From Piromyces finnis (lineage: Eukaryota > Neocallimastigomycota > Neocallimastigomycetes > Neocallimastigales > Neocallimastigaceae): a DNA stretch of 64,000 bases. The position numbers and the translations under genes are program-made. Position 1 is the stretch's first letter. Each line of letters begins with the position of its first letter. Below, piece by piece: positions 49,730-61,972 of this stretch. Below the pieces are notes generated by a model. The model was not told the origin of the DNA. It saw only the letters and a list, made by a program, of their open reading frames with translations, and made no database searches. The stretch covers positions 186,001 through 250,000 of the forward strand of contig MCFH01000064.1 of assembly GCA_002104945.1 (NCBI GenBank). The letters are read 5' to 3'.

Positions 49730-52117
49730 ATGACTACATTATTAATTGATAATTACGATAGTTTTACATATAATATCTATCAATATTTATGCCAATTAGG
49801 CGCTAAAGTTGAAGTTTATAGAAATGATAAGATTACTTTGGAAGAATGCATTAAAATTAATCCAAGAAATGTTGTTATTTCTCCAGGTCCAGGTCATCCA
49901 GATAACTCTTCTGGTATTTCAAAGGAAGTAATTAAGTATTTTGAAGGCAAAATTCCTATTTTTGGTGTTTGTTTAGGTGAGCAATGTATGTATTCACTTT
50001 ATGGTGGTACTGTTACCTATACTGGTGAAATTGTTCATGGTAAAACATCACCATTAACCCATGATGGTAAAGGTGTTTTCTCTGGTATTCCACAAGGTGT
50101 TGAAGTAACTCGTTATCATTCATTATCTGGTGATCCAGATACTTTACCTGATTGTTTAGAAATCACTAGTTGGACTGATAGTCGTAAGGTTATGGGTATT
50201 CGTCATAAGAAATATGTAATTGAAGGTGTTCAATTCCATCCTGAAAGTATTGCTAGTGAATATGGTAAAACTTTATTAGCAAACTTTTTAAAGTGGGAAG
50301 GTGGTACTTGGGATTCTCTTAAGATTAGAGATGATTTAATTAATCCAATCAACGAACATATTCCAAGAAATTTAAGATCTAATACTAGTCATCAAGTTTC
50401 ATTACCTTCTACTTCTGGTAAATCAGTTGAAAAGAAAGAGCAAACTATTTTAGAAAAAATTGCCGAACAAAGACGTATTGATGTATCTAAGGCTAAAGCA
50501 ATTCCAGGAAGATCTTCTTACCATCTTGAAAAGAGTATTGCTTTAGGTCTTGCCCCACCAACTATTGATTTCTATGAGAGATTAAAAAGAGGTACAAATC
50601 CAAATGATGATGTTGCTTTAATGGCCGAAGTAAAGAGAGCTTCTCCAAGTAAGGGTAATATTGATATTGTTGCTCATTCAGCTGCCCAAGCTTTAGTTTA
50701 TGCTAAAGGAGGTGCTTCTGCTATTTCAGTACTTACTGAGCCAACCTGGTTTAAAGGAAACTTAAATGATTTGCGTGATGTCAGACAAATTTTAGATAAA
50801 TTACCAGATAGACCAGCTATTTTAAGAAAAGATTTCGTTGTTGATAAATATCAAATTTTAGAAGCTAGATTGTGTGGTGCTGATACTGTTTTATTAATTG
50901 TTAAAATTTTAACAGATGAACAATTATCAGAGTTCATGGCCTTTGCTCGTACTTTATCTATGGAACCATTAGTTGAAGTCAACAATGCTGAAGAAATGGA
51001 AAGAGCTATTAAACTTGGTGCTAAGGTTATTGGTGTTAACAATAGAAATCTTCATACTTTTAATGTTGATCCAAAAACTACAACAAGTCTTGCTAATATG
51101 GTTAATGTTAATAAGGATATCATTTTATGTGCTTTAAGTGGTATTAATTCTAGAGAAGATGCTGAAAACTATATTAATGCTGGTGCTAGAGGTATTTTAG
51201 TTGGTGAAGCTTTAATGCGCGCTGAGAATACTGATAATTTCATTAAGGAATTATTAGGTAGAGTTCCATCTTCTAAAAGTAAAAAGACTGTTGATGAAAT
51301 TATAGAAGAAACATCAGGTGTTCAAAAACCACTTAAAAACAACAATACTTTAGTTAAGATATGTGGTATCAAAAATGTTGAAGATGCTATAGCAACAGCT
51401 GAAGCTGGTGCTGATTTCATTGGTCTTGTATTCTTCGAAAAATCACCAAGATGTGTTACAGTTGAAAAGGCTAAAGAAATTGTTCAAGCTCTTAATAAAT
51501 ATAGAGAAGAAAAATATGGTCCATCTTCATTAACAATTAAATGTGAAATGCCATATCCTGGTGATGCTAGTTTATCTTCTTGGTTCAATACTACTTCTAA
51601 GATCATTAACTTAACATTAGAAAAATGTAAGCCACTTGTTGTTGGTTTATTCGTTAATGAAACTTATGAATACATTAATAATATTGTTTCAGAGGTTGGC
51701 TTAGATATTGTTCAATTACATGGTAAAGAACCACTTGAATTAGCTCGTATGATTCCTGTTCCGGTTCTTAAGGCCTTAAGTATTGGACCAGAAGATACTG
51801 AAAAGGAAATCGTAGAGAATATTAGAAAAGGTAATGGTTTGAATTCAATGTTCTTACTTGATACTAAGGTTGTTAGAAGTGACATTCCAGGAGGTAATGG
51901 TGTTACTTTTAATTGGGATGCTGCTAAAGAAGTTAATAAGATTGTTCCATTCATGGTTGCTGGTGGATTAGATTCATCTAATGTTAAGAAGGCTATTGAA
52001 ATTATGCATCCATGGGCTGTTGATGTTTCAAGTGGTGTTGAAAAGGCTAAAGGTGTCAAGGACATTGAAAAGGTTAAAAAGTTTATTGATGATGTCAAAT
52101 CTGTAAAGAATATTTAA
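49730..52117 (+). CDS. TRP1: Trifunctional tryptophan enzyme: glutamine amidotransferase, IGP synthase, PRA isomerase
   Basis: Intronless, 795 aa, the typical fungal TrpG-TrpC-TrpF fusion. Residues 1-195: class I glutamine amidotransferase (LIDNYDSFTYN; nucleophile Cys81 in GVCLGEQ; His170 and Glu172 in VQFHPES), which feeds ammonia to TrpE. Residues about 235-500: indole-3-glycerol-phosphate synthase (EVKRASPSKGNID, ILRKDFVVDKYQI, VIGVNNRNLHTF, GILVGEALMRAE). Residues about 535-795: phosphoribosylanthranilate isomerase (VKICGIKNVEDA, GLVFFEKSPRCV, VQLHGKE, LDTKV, VAGGLD, VDVSSGVE). It carries out steps 1 (with TrpE), 3 and 4 of tryptophan synthesis in the cytosol. The ATG at 49730 follows AAAAA and begins the conserved amidotransferase start. 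Translational coupling or a shared transcript with trpE is possible given the spacing. Confidence 0.97.
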   Translation: MTTLLIDNYDSFTYNIYQYLCQLGAKVEVYRNDKITLEECIKINPRNVVISPGPGHPDNSSGISKEVIKYFEGKIPIFGVCLGEQCMYSLYGGTVTYTGEIVHGKTSPLTHDGKGVFSGIPQGVEVTRYHSLSGDPDTLPDCLEITSWTDSRKVMGIRHKKYVIEGVQFHPESIASEYGKTLLANFLKWEGGTWDSLKIRDDLINPINEHIPRNLRSNTSHQVSLPSTSGKSVEKKEQTILEKIAEQRRIDVSKAKAIPGRSSYHLEKSIALGLAPPTIDFYERLKRGTNPNDDVALMAEVKRASPSKGNIDIVAHSAAQALVYAKGGASAISVLTEPTWFKGNLNDLRDVRQILDKLPDRPAILRKDFVVDKYQILEARLCGADTVLLIVKILTDEQLSEFMAFARTLSMEPLVEVNNAEEMERAIKLGAKVIGVNNRNLHTFNVDPKTTTSLANMVNVNKDIILCALSGINSREDAENYINAGARGILVGEALMRAENTDNFIKELLGRVPSSKSKKTVDEIIEETSGVQKPLKNNNTLVKICGIKNVEDAIATAEAGADFIGLVFFEKSPRCVTVEKAKEIVQALNKYREEKYGPSSLTIKCEMPYPGDASLSSWFNTTSKIINLTLEKCKPLVVGLFVNETYEYINNIVSEVGLDIVQLHGKEPLELARMIPVPVLKALSIGPEDTEKEIVENIRKGNGLNSMFLLDTKVVRSDIPGGNGVTFNWDAAKEVNKIVPFMVAGGLDSSNVKKAIEIMHPWAVDVSSGVEKAKGVKDIEKVKKFIDDVKSVKNI

Positions 52118-52638
52118 TTTATAAACTAAAAACAAAAAAATATAATAAAAAGTAAAAAATTGGCATAAAGTATTAAAAAATAATAATACTAAAAATAGAT
52201 GCATATAATTAAAAATTAAATAAGATGTTAAATATTAAATGTAAAATTATTAAAAAGAATTAAATTATAAAATAATCTTTAAAAACAAGTATTTATTATT
52301 GATACAATTAAAAATAATTAAAAATGTATTTTTTTTAATAAATTATTGAATAAACTTTACATATATATATATATATATAAACATTACTTCATTTTTTATT
52401 GCATTATAAGAAGGGATCTTATATACCTAAATATTTGAATATTTTCTTTATTTTTTATTAATATGTTTATTATAGAAATTAAAAAAAAATCATTATTAAC
52501 CAATCACATTTAAAGTTATATTTTTTTCAGTTTTTTTTTTAAAATTAATTTTTTTTTTTTTAAAAATAAATATTATTATTTAAATAATAATTATTTATTC
52601 TTTATTTTATTAATAAATATTAATAAAATTTATTAAAA
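52118..52638. other. AT-rich intergenic region
   Basis: About 520 bases between TRP1 and UTP3, with an AT run at 52362-52379 and T runs at about 52526-52560. No gene seen. Confidence 0.6.
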
Positions 52639-55600
52639 ATGGCAAGAAAAAAGGGAAATAGAAAACCAGTTCAAAAAAGTGAATTTTCAGATGAAGAAGA
52701 TTTTAAAACTGGAGCTTCATTAAATCGTTGGGAAACTGCAGATGATGTTGAATTAGATTCCGAGGATGAATGTAAATTATTAAACCAATACAATTAAATT
52801 TTAATATTATCAGTAAAAATAATGTTACATTTAAATTGATAATTAATTTTCAATGTATTCCCAAATTTATCGTAGTAAATATTAATAATTTAAATTTGTT
52901 ATATATTATTTTATTGGCATAATGATTTCATTAGTTCACAAACAACGTGAAATGATTGATTTAGGAGAAGATTATAATGAAGAAAGTGAAGAAGGTATAT
53001 ATAAGGAATAATTAAAATTTAAATTAAATAAACATTATTATTATTTAAAATACATTAAAACATAAAATGTATTTTCTTATTAAGATATAAATAATATTAA
53101 TAATTATTTGTTAATTTAATAAAATTTAATAAATTAAAAAAAAAAAAAAAATTAACAGAAGAAGGAAATGATGAAGTTTTTGGTTTAGATGGTGTTTCAA
53201 GTGATGAAGATGATGAAGAAGCTGATTTGGGTATTTACAAAGTTCAAAATAATGATGATATTATTGAAAAAGAAAAATACAAAGGTAATTAAAATATTAT
53301 ATTTATACTTTTTGAATAAAAAAGTCAATTGTTTTATGAGAAATATATATATTGAGATTATAATACAATAATAACAATAATATTAACAATAACAATAATA
53401 ACAATAGAAATTGATGAAAAGGCTTGGGGTAAAAGAAGAAATACATATTATAATGCAGATGATGCAGATGCAGATGATGAAGTTGCTAAAGAAGAAGAAT
53501 ATGAAGCTATTCGTTTACAAAAAGAAAGAATGGAACAATTGGATGAAGAAGATTTCTTAGACGATAGTTTTGCAGCTCAATTATCAGGAAAATCAGGAAT
53601 TGTAAATTTTAAAATAAAAAGCAAACATATAGGATTTATATATCTAAAAAAAAACATATTTCTTAAGAAGGGGAATTTATAAAAATTAATATAAATAATT
53701 TATATATATATTTTATTTGAAATTTATTATAGGATCTTGATATAGAAAAAGAAGAAGAAAGTGAAGAAGATGAAGAACAATTAGAAATTGCAAACAAAAA
53801 TTTAAAAGCTAATATTTCAAAAATGTCTAAGGATGAACAATTATCAATAATTTTCAATCAAACTCCGGAAATGTTAGAATTGATTGAAGATTACAAGGAA
53901 AAGTTAAGTGAATTAAAAGAAAAAATTATACCAATATTAAATATGATAGAAAAAGATGAAATAAGAAATTCATTAGAAAAGAAAACTGTTAAATATCTCA
54001 AATTTAAATATCGTAAATATCTAAATCAATAATATTATTATATTTTTATATATAAACTTAATTATGAAAATAAAAAAATATATATATTAAAATTTCCCCT
54101 TTTTTCAATATTAAAATTAAAATTATATATATATATTATTTATTTTGCATTTATCAAACATTTATATTTGCTATATAAAATTTTATGCAATTTAATTAAT
54201 ATTGCTTATTCAACGATAACTCATTATTTAATTAATTTAAACAAAAACATTTTGAAAGAACTTATCTTCTCATATTTAACAAACATTTCATTTTATTTGG
54301 TTTTAAGATCATCATCTTCAGCTAATAAAATAAAGGATCATCCAGTTATTAGTACTTTAGTAGACATTAAATTAATCTTAGATAAAGTTGAAAAGGAAGT
54401 TGAAGGAAAAGAAGAAGAAAAGAAAAAGAAAAAGAAGCGTAGTCAACCAAAAGAAAAAACGATTATTGCAAAAATGATTGAAGAATTAGAAAGACAAGTA
54501 ACTGAAGGTAGACCAAAGGATGATAGTGAAGAAATTTCTAAGAAATTATTAGCAGAAGTTCATGAAGAATTTAGTAATGAAGAAGAAGAACAAGAAATTG
54601 AAGAAAATGAAGAAGAAAAGGATGAAGAAGAAGAAGAAGAAGAAACAATATCATCAATTCTATCTGGTGAAAATAAGAAAAAGAATAAGAGTGGAAAACA
54701 TGTTCAAATTTCTGAAGAAGTTCAAGAATATAGTGATAGTGATTATGAAGAAAGATTCATATCCTTAAAAACTAATGATAAAAAATCAAAGAGTAAGAAG
54801 GAAAAGAAATCTGAAGACTTTAATGAAGCTAAGATTAATGAAGATGATGATGAATTTGATGAAGGTGATAAGAAGAAGAATAGTTTAAGATTCCATGCTT
54901 CTAATATTAATAAGGTAATTATAAAATTCATTTGATATTGATTAATCATATATAATCATATATGTATAACATTATTTAAATATATATTTATTGTAATTCT
55001 TTGTAATTCATTTTTTATACAAATTTTTTAAACAATAAACATAATGATTACATAGACATTAAATAAATTATCAGGAAAGAAATCCACTGGTGATTTAGAT
55101 GTACCATATAAAAGAAAGGACAAGAAAGAAATTTCAGCAGAAGTTAAGAAGTCAAGAGAAAGTGCTGACGCTGATATATTTGATGATACCGATGATTTAG
55201 ATCTTAACGAAGGTTTAGATTTAAATAGCAACTTAAGATCAAATAAGCGTCCAAGAGAAGAAGATGAAGAAATTGATAATGATTATGTTGATGACTTTGA
55301 TGATGAAGATCTTAAATACTATGAAGATATTAACAATGCTTCTAAGGAAAAGAAGAGAATTAAGGAAGAAAACTTTAGAAAGATTAAGCAAGAATTATTA
55401 GAAGAAAGGTAATTTTACTTTAAAAAGATATTTTATAAAATGCAATTTAATTTGAGCATATATAATTTATAAAATTTATGTTCGAGTGTTAATATATATA
55501 TTTTTAAATTATTATTTCTATTATTACAGTATGATTGATGAAAATGATCTTGCTCCAGGTGAAAAGAGACACATTAATAGAACTATAGAAAAGAACCGTG

Positions 55601-55791
55601 GTTTGACTCCACACCGTAAACGTGAAAAGAAGAACCCACGTGTCAAGCATCGTAAGAACTACGAAAAGGCAATGATTAAATTGAAGAGTTTCCGTCGTGT
55701 TGCTGTTAATAAGAATGATGTTGGTCCATATGCTGGTGAAACTACTGGTATTAAAACTAAACTATCGAGAAGTGTTCGTTTCACCAATTAA
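52639..55791 (+). CDS. UTP3: UTP3/SAS10 small-subunit processome protein
   Basis: Eight exons: 52639-52771, 52935-52994, 53159-53284, 53408-53601, 53733-54012, 54259-54914, 55056-55408 and 55530-55791; 687 aa with all junctions in frame. Acidic N-terminus, then AWGKRRNTYYNAD (about residue 110). The Sas10/Utp3/C1D domain spans about 185-280 (LELIEDYKEKLSELKEKI, then KYLKFKYQLIFSYLTNISFYLVLR across the intron at 54013, then KDHPVI). A highly charged Lys/Glu-rich middle follows, and the C-terminal Sas10 domain at the end (NRGLTPHRKREKKNPRVKHR, GIKTKLSRSVRF). Sas10 works in the nucleolar U3 processome that makes 18S rRNA (family knowledge). Low-complexity AAG/GAA-type codons dominate exons 6-7. 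Start chosen at the ATG before ARKKGNRKP. Confidence 0.92.
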
Positions 55792-56383
55792 AACTAACTT
55801 ATTCATTTTTAGTTGGCATAAGATTATAAGTTATTTTTTTATTATTATTATCATTATAATTTTTTTTTCCTTTATATTCAAACCATAATGAAATAAGAAA
55901 AGAATTTCAAAAAAAAAAAAAAAAAAAAAAATAAAAAAAAAAAAAAATAAAATTATTTTAAATAATATTAATACTTTGAGCAATAATTATTTAAAGATAA
56001 ATAACCAAAAACAAAAAAGTTTAAAATCTTTTTTTTTTTTTTTTTTTTTTTTAAATATTTAAAAGATTAGTAATAAAATGTTTTTTTTTTTTAATTTTAT
56101 ATAATCATTTTTTTTTCTTTCATTAAATTATAAATAAAGCAAATAATATAAAATACATCGAATTATTAGCATGAATGAATTATTAATAAAGAATAATAAA
56201 AAATAATTAATATTATATATATAAAAAAGACAATTTTCAATTTTCAACTATAACTTTTTTTTTTTTTTTTGGATTTATACTAATAATACTATATAGTTAT
56301 TTATTGATTAAATCGTTGTTTTAGTTTAAATTATTTTAGTAAAATTTCAATAATAATAACAACACTAATAATTTTAAATTATT

Positions 56384-56416
<33 letters not shown>

Positions 56417-57036
56417 CTTTAGAAAAAGGTTTAACAATAATAATTCAATTGAATGAAAAGAACTTATTAAACTTTGCAAGTATCATCTTACCCCAGGTTT
56501 TTATGAAATAATTTTGTTAGATTTATGAGGCTAAGTTCAATTGGAAGTCATATTTTTAGTATATTAGGGATCTTTCTTATTTTTTATTCATTTATAAATT
56601 AATAAATTAAAGGTTAAAAAGGTTTACTTTTATTTTAAAAAAAAATTTCTTACTAATATTATACTGATTATGATTTGTAATTTTTATACAATGATCGATT
56701 TGAATAAGTATTCTAGATACAGAATTAGACCAACTATTACTAGGAAGTTAGAGAAGAATTCCAAATTGAAGAATGAAATAATAATTATAATATCATACAC
56801 AAGGATTTATTATCAAGTAATAAGAAAAATTAGAGGATTTTTCTTTCTCTTTATTCATTATATAATTTTCTTTTTTTATATATTTTCAATTTTTATTTAA
56901 ATATGTTTATTATAATAAAATTTCATATTACTAAAGTCTAGTCATTATAAAATTTCATATATCATATACACTATATAATTTTAGTATATTATTTTTACAA
57001 TCACCATGAATGAAACCTATATAATATCCCTTTCCT
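55792..57036. other. AT-rich intergenic region
   Basis: Poly-A runs at about 55908-55947 and 56385-56414 and poly-T at about 56030-56052. A slightly richer patch near 56480-56560 has no recognised identity. No gene supported. Confidence 0.55.
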
Positions 57037-57144
57037 TTATCCTTTATGTGGTGAATCTTCACATGAATAATTTACTTCACATGAATGTCTAGCAAATGCA
57101 GTTGCTATTAAGAAAACTAACGATAATACGTACTTTAAATACAT
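57037..57144 (-). CDS. Candidate small secreted peptide or signal-peptide exon
   Basis: A 35-residue minus-strand frame from ATG 57144 to TAA at 57037. Its first 19 residues (MYLKYVLSLVFLIATAFAR) are a convincing secretory signal peptide with an AFA cleavage motif. The mature part would be HSCEVNYSCEDSPHKG, with two cysteines. It may be a complete tiny peptide, the first exon of a longer gene, or a remnant of a secreted protein gene. A weakly related stretch (TGTGAAGATTCAC on the minus strand) lies near 59277-59290. Confidence 0.35.
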   Translation of the reverse strand: MYLKYVLSLVFLIATAFARHSCEVNYSCEDSPHKG

Positions 57145-60079
57145 TTGGCAAATAAATTTATATAGAATATAAGAAAGAATATTTCAATTTTTGAGAAATA
57201 TATGTAACTATGGATGACAAAATGTTTATCATTAAAAATCAACAAATCAAAAATATACATTAAAAGAGGGTAATAAAGTATTAATGTATGACTGAATATT
57301 GAAATACCTTTTGATTTAATAAAATATTTTAAAAAGTTTCATTATTAAAAATAAAAGTTCGTATTAAAATTATAATACTACTATTTTTATCTATATGTGA
57401 CTTATAAACTATTATGGAATTATATAAATTAACATAATATAATAGTGTATCATGTAAATATACTAAATGAAAATATACAGCTTTGTTTAAATTGTTAACA
57501 AAAATATAATTTAAGTTTAATATTAAAATATCAAACCATAATAACTATCAATTTAACATGCACATAAAATTTTTATCCACAATTTATAAAAGCTTTACGA
57601 ATAAATAAATTAGTATTTTTTTTAATAAAAATTTTCATATAAAAGAAAAGATGTACAATCCTTATTTAATTTTATTTATTATAAAATGTATATAATGAAA
57701 AAATAATATTCCATTAATAATTTTTATTGAAAATGATTGGATTAAATATTAATATCAATTTTTTTTTATGTGTGACAAAATATTAAAAATATTTTTGATT
57801 TCATTGAATATATAAACTATATTATATTTTGTTTTATAATATTTAAAGTTTATTAATATATTAAAATTATTAATATATGATAGCTATGAAAATTTAAAAT
57901 ACATGAAAAATTTTCTTTCTTATATACAATTTGTGGCTTGATTCTAGACCACTAAATATTTAATACAAATACATTAAATTAATACAAATACATAAATTGA
58001 TGGGTTTGTAGAACAATGTAATAAATTAATAATATAAATTTAATTTAATTCTTTTGGTTGTTAATAGAATATATTAAAAAGTTTTACCAAATAAATTAAA
58101 TTTTTATCCAAAATTTATATATAAAAGTTTTATGGATAAATAAGTTAATAAAAAAAAATTTTTTTTTAAAATAAATTAGCTAAATGAATTAAATTAAATT
58201 TATATTAATAATTTACTTTGTATCAAGTTGCTCTAGAATTATAATTTAAGTTAGTTAATATTAAAGTTTTAATGAATAAGCTTATTATAAAAAGCATCTT
58301 TTTTTAATCAGTAATTATAAATCGCTGATAACTGATTAATTAGAGAGCCTTTTTTATTTTTTGTTAATTATAAATCGCTAATTACTGATTAATTAGAGGG
58401 AACAGGAATTTATTTCTAATATTATAATAGTATTACTTAAAATTAATTTTATTACTAACGTAAATTATAAAATATATTTTAAAACTTCATTTTTTTGATT
58501 TCTAATTATGCTAAATTTTATCATGAATGTAGGTGACTTTTTTTACAGTATGGCTTGAATATTATTTCAAATCATTGTTCTACAGACTATAATTCTATGT
58601 ATTTATATTATTTATATTAATTTAATGTATTTGTATTAAATCTTTAGTTATATAGAAACATGCCACAACATATATAATAAATAAAAATTTTATGTATTTT
58701 AATACATATTATCTATTAGAAATAATTTATTACATTTTCTATTTTTTTGTACCAAAATTGTTTGTATATGTTTTTTAGTTGTTTATAAAACTATAAATTA
58801 TGAAAAATACATTATGTATTAAATAAAATGTAATGCAAAAACTGCATTATAATCTATCCCATTAATTTATATTTAACTAACATTTATTGTATATATAAAT
58901 ATTCATCATTTTATATTTTTTATTTTTTAGATTCAGCTTTACGCAGGTAGTTATGATTTTATTATATTTTAATCCTCATATAACTTTTTTTTTTAAATTT
59001 AAGCAAAATTATGTAATTTTCATATATTTAAATATAATGAAACTGGTTTTTTTTCTAAAGATTTTTTTTGTATTCTTTGTGGTTATGAAAAATTTTGGGC
59101 TAATTAAATATATAGTTTTATATATAGGTAGGAATATAGATATTATATGATACTTTGAAATTTACTATTTCCTTTATATCTTATTATAATCGTAACTTCC
59201 AATATTGTGCAATAAAAAAAATAATACACTAATAATTTGCTAAAAAAATTTGGTTTGCTATTAAGTTATACTATTTAGTGAATCTTCACATCAACTTTAT
59301 TAAATTTATTTCTAAAAAAAAAAAAAATAAAAATCAAGTTTCAAATTAATTTATCAATAAAAGAATTATTTAATTATTTCTTATTAAGTAAGCAATGGAT
59401 TAAATACATAGAATAAAAATGTATATATATATCTTTTAATAATTATAAGTTATGTTTTATTTGCCTAGTTGCTATTAATTTAAATAAAGCAAACTTCTAA
59501 AAAGTGTGTATTAATAAAGTAAATTTTAAATTCTTGTATATTCATTAACGCCGCAAGTTCTGCCGTTCAATATTTAATTTTAATTTATTTATATAATTAA
59601 TAAAAACAAATTTTATTAATAGTTAAAGTTTATATTATAAATTAATAATAATGATTTTTTTTTTTTTTTACAAAAATTACCATTTAAAAATGTTGTGTAA
59701 TCATAATTTAATTTTAATTATTATATAATATAAAAATGATTTTCTATTATTAGTTTTTATTGAAAATTATAGGATTAAATCATAAATTTAATTATATTTT
59801 ATAATTATTTAATATAATAAAATTAATATATAATTTATATATGTTAATTTATTTAAAGCATTAAAACTATATATGTATAACAGTATTATTCAATTGATTT
59901 TATTATATTAAAAATTAAATTATTAATTTTATAAAAAAAATTATAAATATTAAGTTATATCCTTTTTTTTTTAAATAGGTTTTGCGATTTAAAGTTCATT
60001 ATTGTAAATAATTGTAATATAATAAAAAAACGATAAATCAATAAAAAATTATTTATTTATTTATTAAATCTACATAAAA
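57145..60079. other. Repeat-bearing AT-rich intergenic region
   Basis: No gene supported. Holds the inverted-repeat element at about 57928-58677 described separately. A direct duplication of a roughly 35-bp unit lies at about 58311-58345 and 58366-58400 (ATAAATCGCT...ACTGATTAATTAGAG). Related copies of an AAATTTTTATCCA...GATAAATAA segment lie near 57566-57612 and 58098-58146. The 58953-59150 frame is hydrophobic low-complexity and not credible as a gene. Confidence 0.55.
57928..58677. mobile_element. Candidate non-autonomous inverted-repeat (MITE-like) element
   Basis: About 90 bases at 57931-58018 recur as an imperfect inverted copy at 58573-58671. Shared blocks include TTGTGGC, ATTTAATACAAATACATTA and GTAGAACAATG (each reverse-complemented in the right arm). 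The arms enclose about 550 bp with no open frame. The outermost bases are TATATA-like on both sides, so a target duplication cannot be defined with confidence. A decayed palindromic repeat is an alternative. Confidence 0.5.
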
Positions 60080-60406
60080 ATGAGAATTGAAAGTGTATTT
60101 GGAATATTAGGTGCCATTAAATTAGCCTCTGCTGCATGTGGAGGTGCATGGAGTCAATGTGGTGGTAGTAATTTCCAAGGTGATAAGTGTTGTATGGATG
60201 GTTATAGTTGTAAAAAAGTCAATGATTGGTATTCATATTGTGAAAAATCTAATGATGCTCCAGTAGCTGCTGCTTCAAATAATTCAGAAAAGAAGGCAGC
60301 TTTTGGTGATAACGTTTGGGGTAATAATAATTCTTGGAATAACTGGGGAAATAATGGTAACAATAACAATAACGCTGCTAACACATGGGGTAATTGGGGT
60401 AATTGG

Positions 60407-60445
<39 letters not shown>

Positions 60446-61363
60446 AATAATAATAATAATCCATGGAGTAATTGGGGTAATTGGAATAACAACAACAACA
60501 ATAACAATGGTTGGAATAATTGGTTTAATGCTGGAAATACAGCTGGTAATAATCAACCAGCTCAACAAAACCCAGCCCCAGCCCCAGCCCCAGTTCAACA
60601 ACCAAATGAACAACCAGTCCAACAACCAGTCCAACAACCAGCTCAACCAACTACTAATGCCAATGCCAATGTTAAATGGCCAAAGGCTGAAAAGCATATT
60701 AAATTAGATGCTCCAATTGTTGTTAAGGCTGGTGAAACATACGATGGTCTTAAGGAAAATGGTGTTTGGACTAGTTATGGTAGAGGTGTAGATGCTGGTG
60801 ATTGTGTAGATATTGAAGGTAGTTATGCTGATGCCGTTTTCCATGTAGAAACTGGTGCTACCTTAAAGAATGTTATTCTTGGTAAAGATTCCATTGAACA
60901 TGTTCACTGTATTGGTGATGGTTGTACTATTGAAAATGTTTGGTGGGATGATGTTTGTGAAGATGCCTTATCTTTAAAGTACTCAACTAACCCAGATGCT
61001 AAATTCTACTTAATCGGTGGTGGTGCTAAAGATGGTTCAGATAAGATTGTCCAACACAATTCTGCTGGTACTGTTTATATTAAAAACTTCGATGTTAAGA
61101 ATGCTGGTAAATTATATAGATCTTGTGGTAATTGTAAGAGTGGTTACCAAAACACTAGACATGTTGTCATTGAAAATGTTAATGCCTCAAATGTTGGTGT
61201 TTTAGCTGGTATTAACAGTAACTATGGTGATACCGCTACTTTCAAGAATGTTAATGCCAATGGTGGTCCTGTTTGCTACTCTTTCACTGGTAATAATAAT
61301 GGTAGTGAACCAAAGAAGACAGGTGAACAATGTAAGGGACAAAGCAACTGTACTTGTAAATAA
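60080..61363 (+). CDS. Secreted pectate lyase, polysaccharide lyase family 3, with N-terminal CBM1
   Basis: Intronless, 427 aa. Residues 1-18 are a signal peptide. Residues about 20-54 form a family 1 (fungal-type) carbohydrate-binding module with W24-SQCGG, Cys37-Cys38, Cys44, aromatic residues W50/Y51/Y53 and Cys54. A long linker (about 58-203) is first Asn/Trp/Gly-rich (repeated WGNWNNN) and then Pro/Gln-rich. Residues about 204-427 match PL3 pectate lyase: DCVDIEG, NVWWDDVCEDALSLK, GGGAKDGSDKIVQHNSAGTVYIKNF in sequence, GKLYRSCGNC and LAGINSNYGDTATF. It cleaves polygalacturonate by beta-elimination with calcium (family knowledge), outside the cell, on plant cell walls. No dockerin is present, so it should act as a free enzyme, not as part of a cellulosome. 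Confidence 0.95.
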
Positions 61364-61972
61364 ATTGAATAAATTTATCTAAAAAGGACGAAATAATAAA
61401 TCCAATTGGAAATAAATACGGCATAAAAAATATATTTATTATATACTATCCATTTTTATTTAATATAGTTGTAAAAACAAAAAATTATTAATATTTCTAT
61501 ATAGAATTATATACATGTAATGTAAATTTTTATTTTCTATTAATAAAATAAATTCTAAAAAATAAAATATTTTTAATTTTATTCTATATTTTATTTTAAT
61601 TCAAATTTGGTTAAAACTTTGATAAAATGATATTTTTTAAAGTGCAATAATTTCAAAAAAAAAAAAAAAAAAGTGTATATAAAAAGTGTATTTTTAAAAA
61701 AATGGATGATATTGGTAGGTAATCCAGAATATATATATATTTATATATATATTTTTTTCAAAAAAAAAGTTATCTTTACAATATATTTATATTAAACTAT
61801 TTACTTATTATTACAACGATATCATCAACATCTTTCTTTTTAATTATTAAGGTTTTTTTTTTTTTTATAAAAAAAATTTAAAGGCTATATATAACTATAG
61901 ATAGGTATATATATTACCACACAATACCAGAAAAAATAATTTATATTACACATATTACATAATATATACAGT
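61364..61972. other. AT-rich intergenic region between convergent genes
   Basis: About 610 bases containing the 3' ends of the pectate lyase and the minus-strand membrane protein, A runs near 61656-61671 and AT runs near 61730-61753. No gene. Confidence 0.6.

Noticed and set aside
49967-49990. Glu in place of His in the TrpG motif GVCLGEQ as a sign of inactivity
   Set aside because: That position varies in fungal TrpG proteins; the catalytic Cys, His and Glu are all present.
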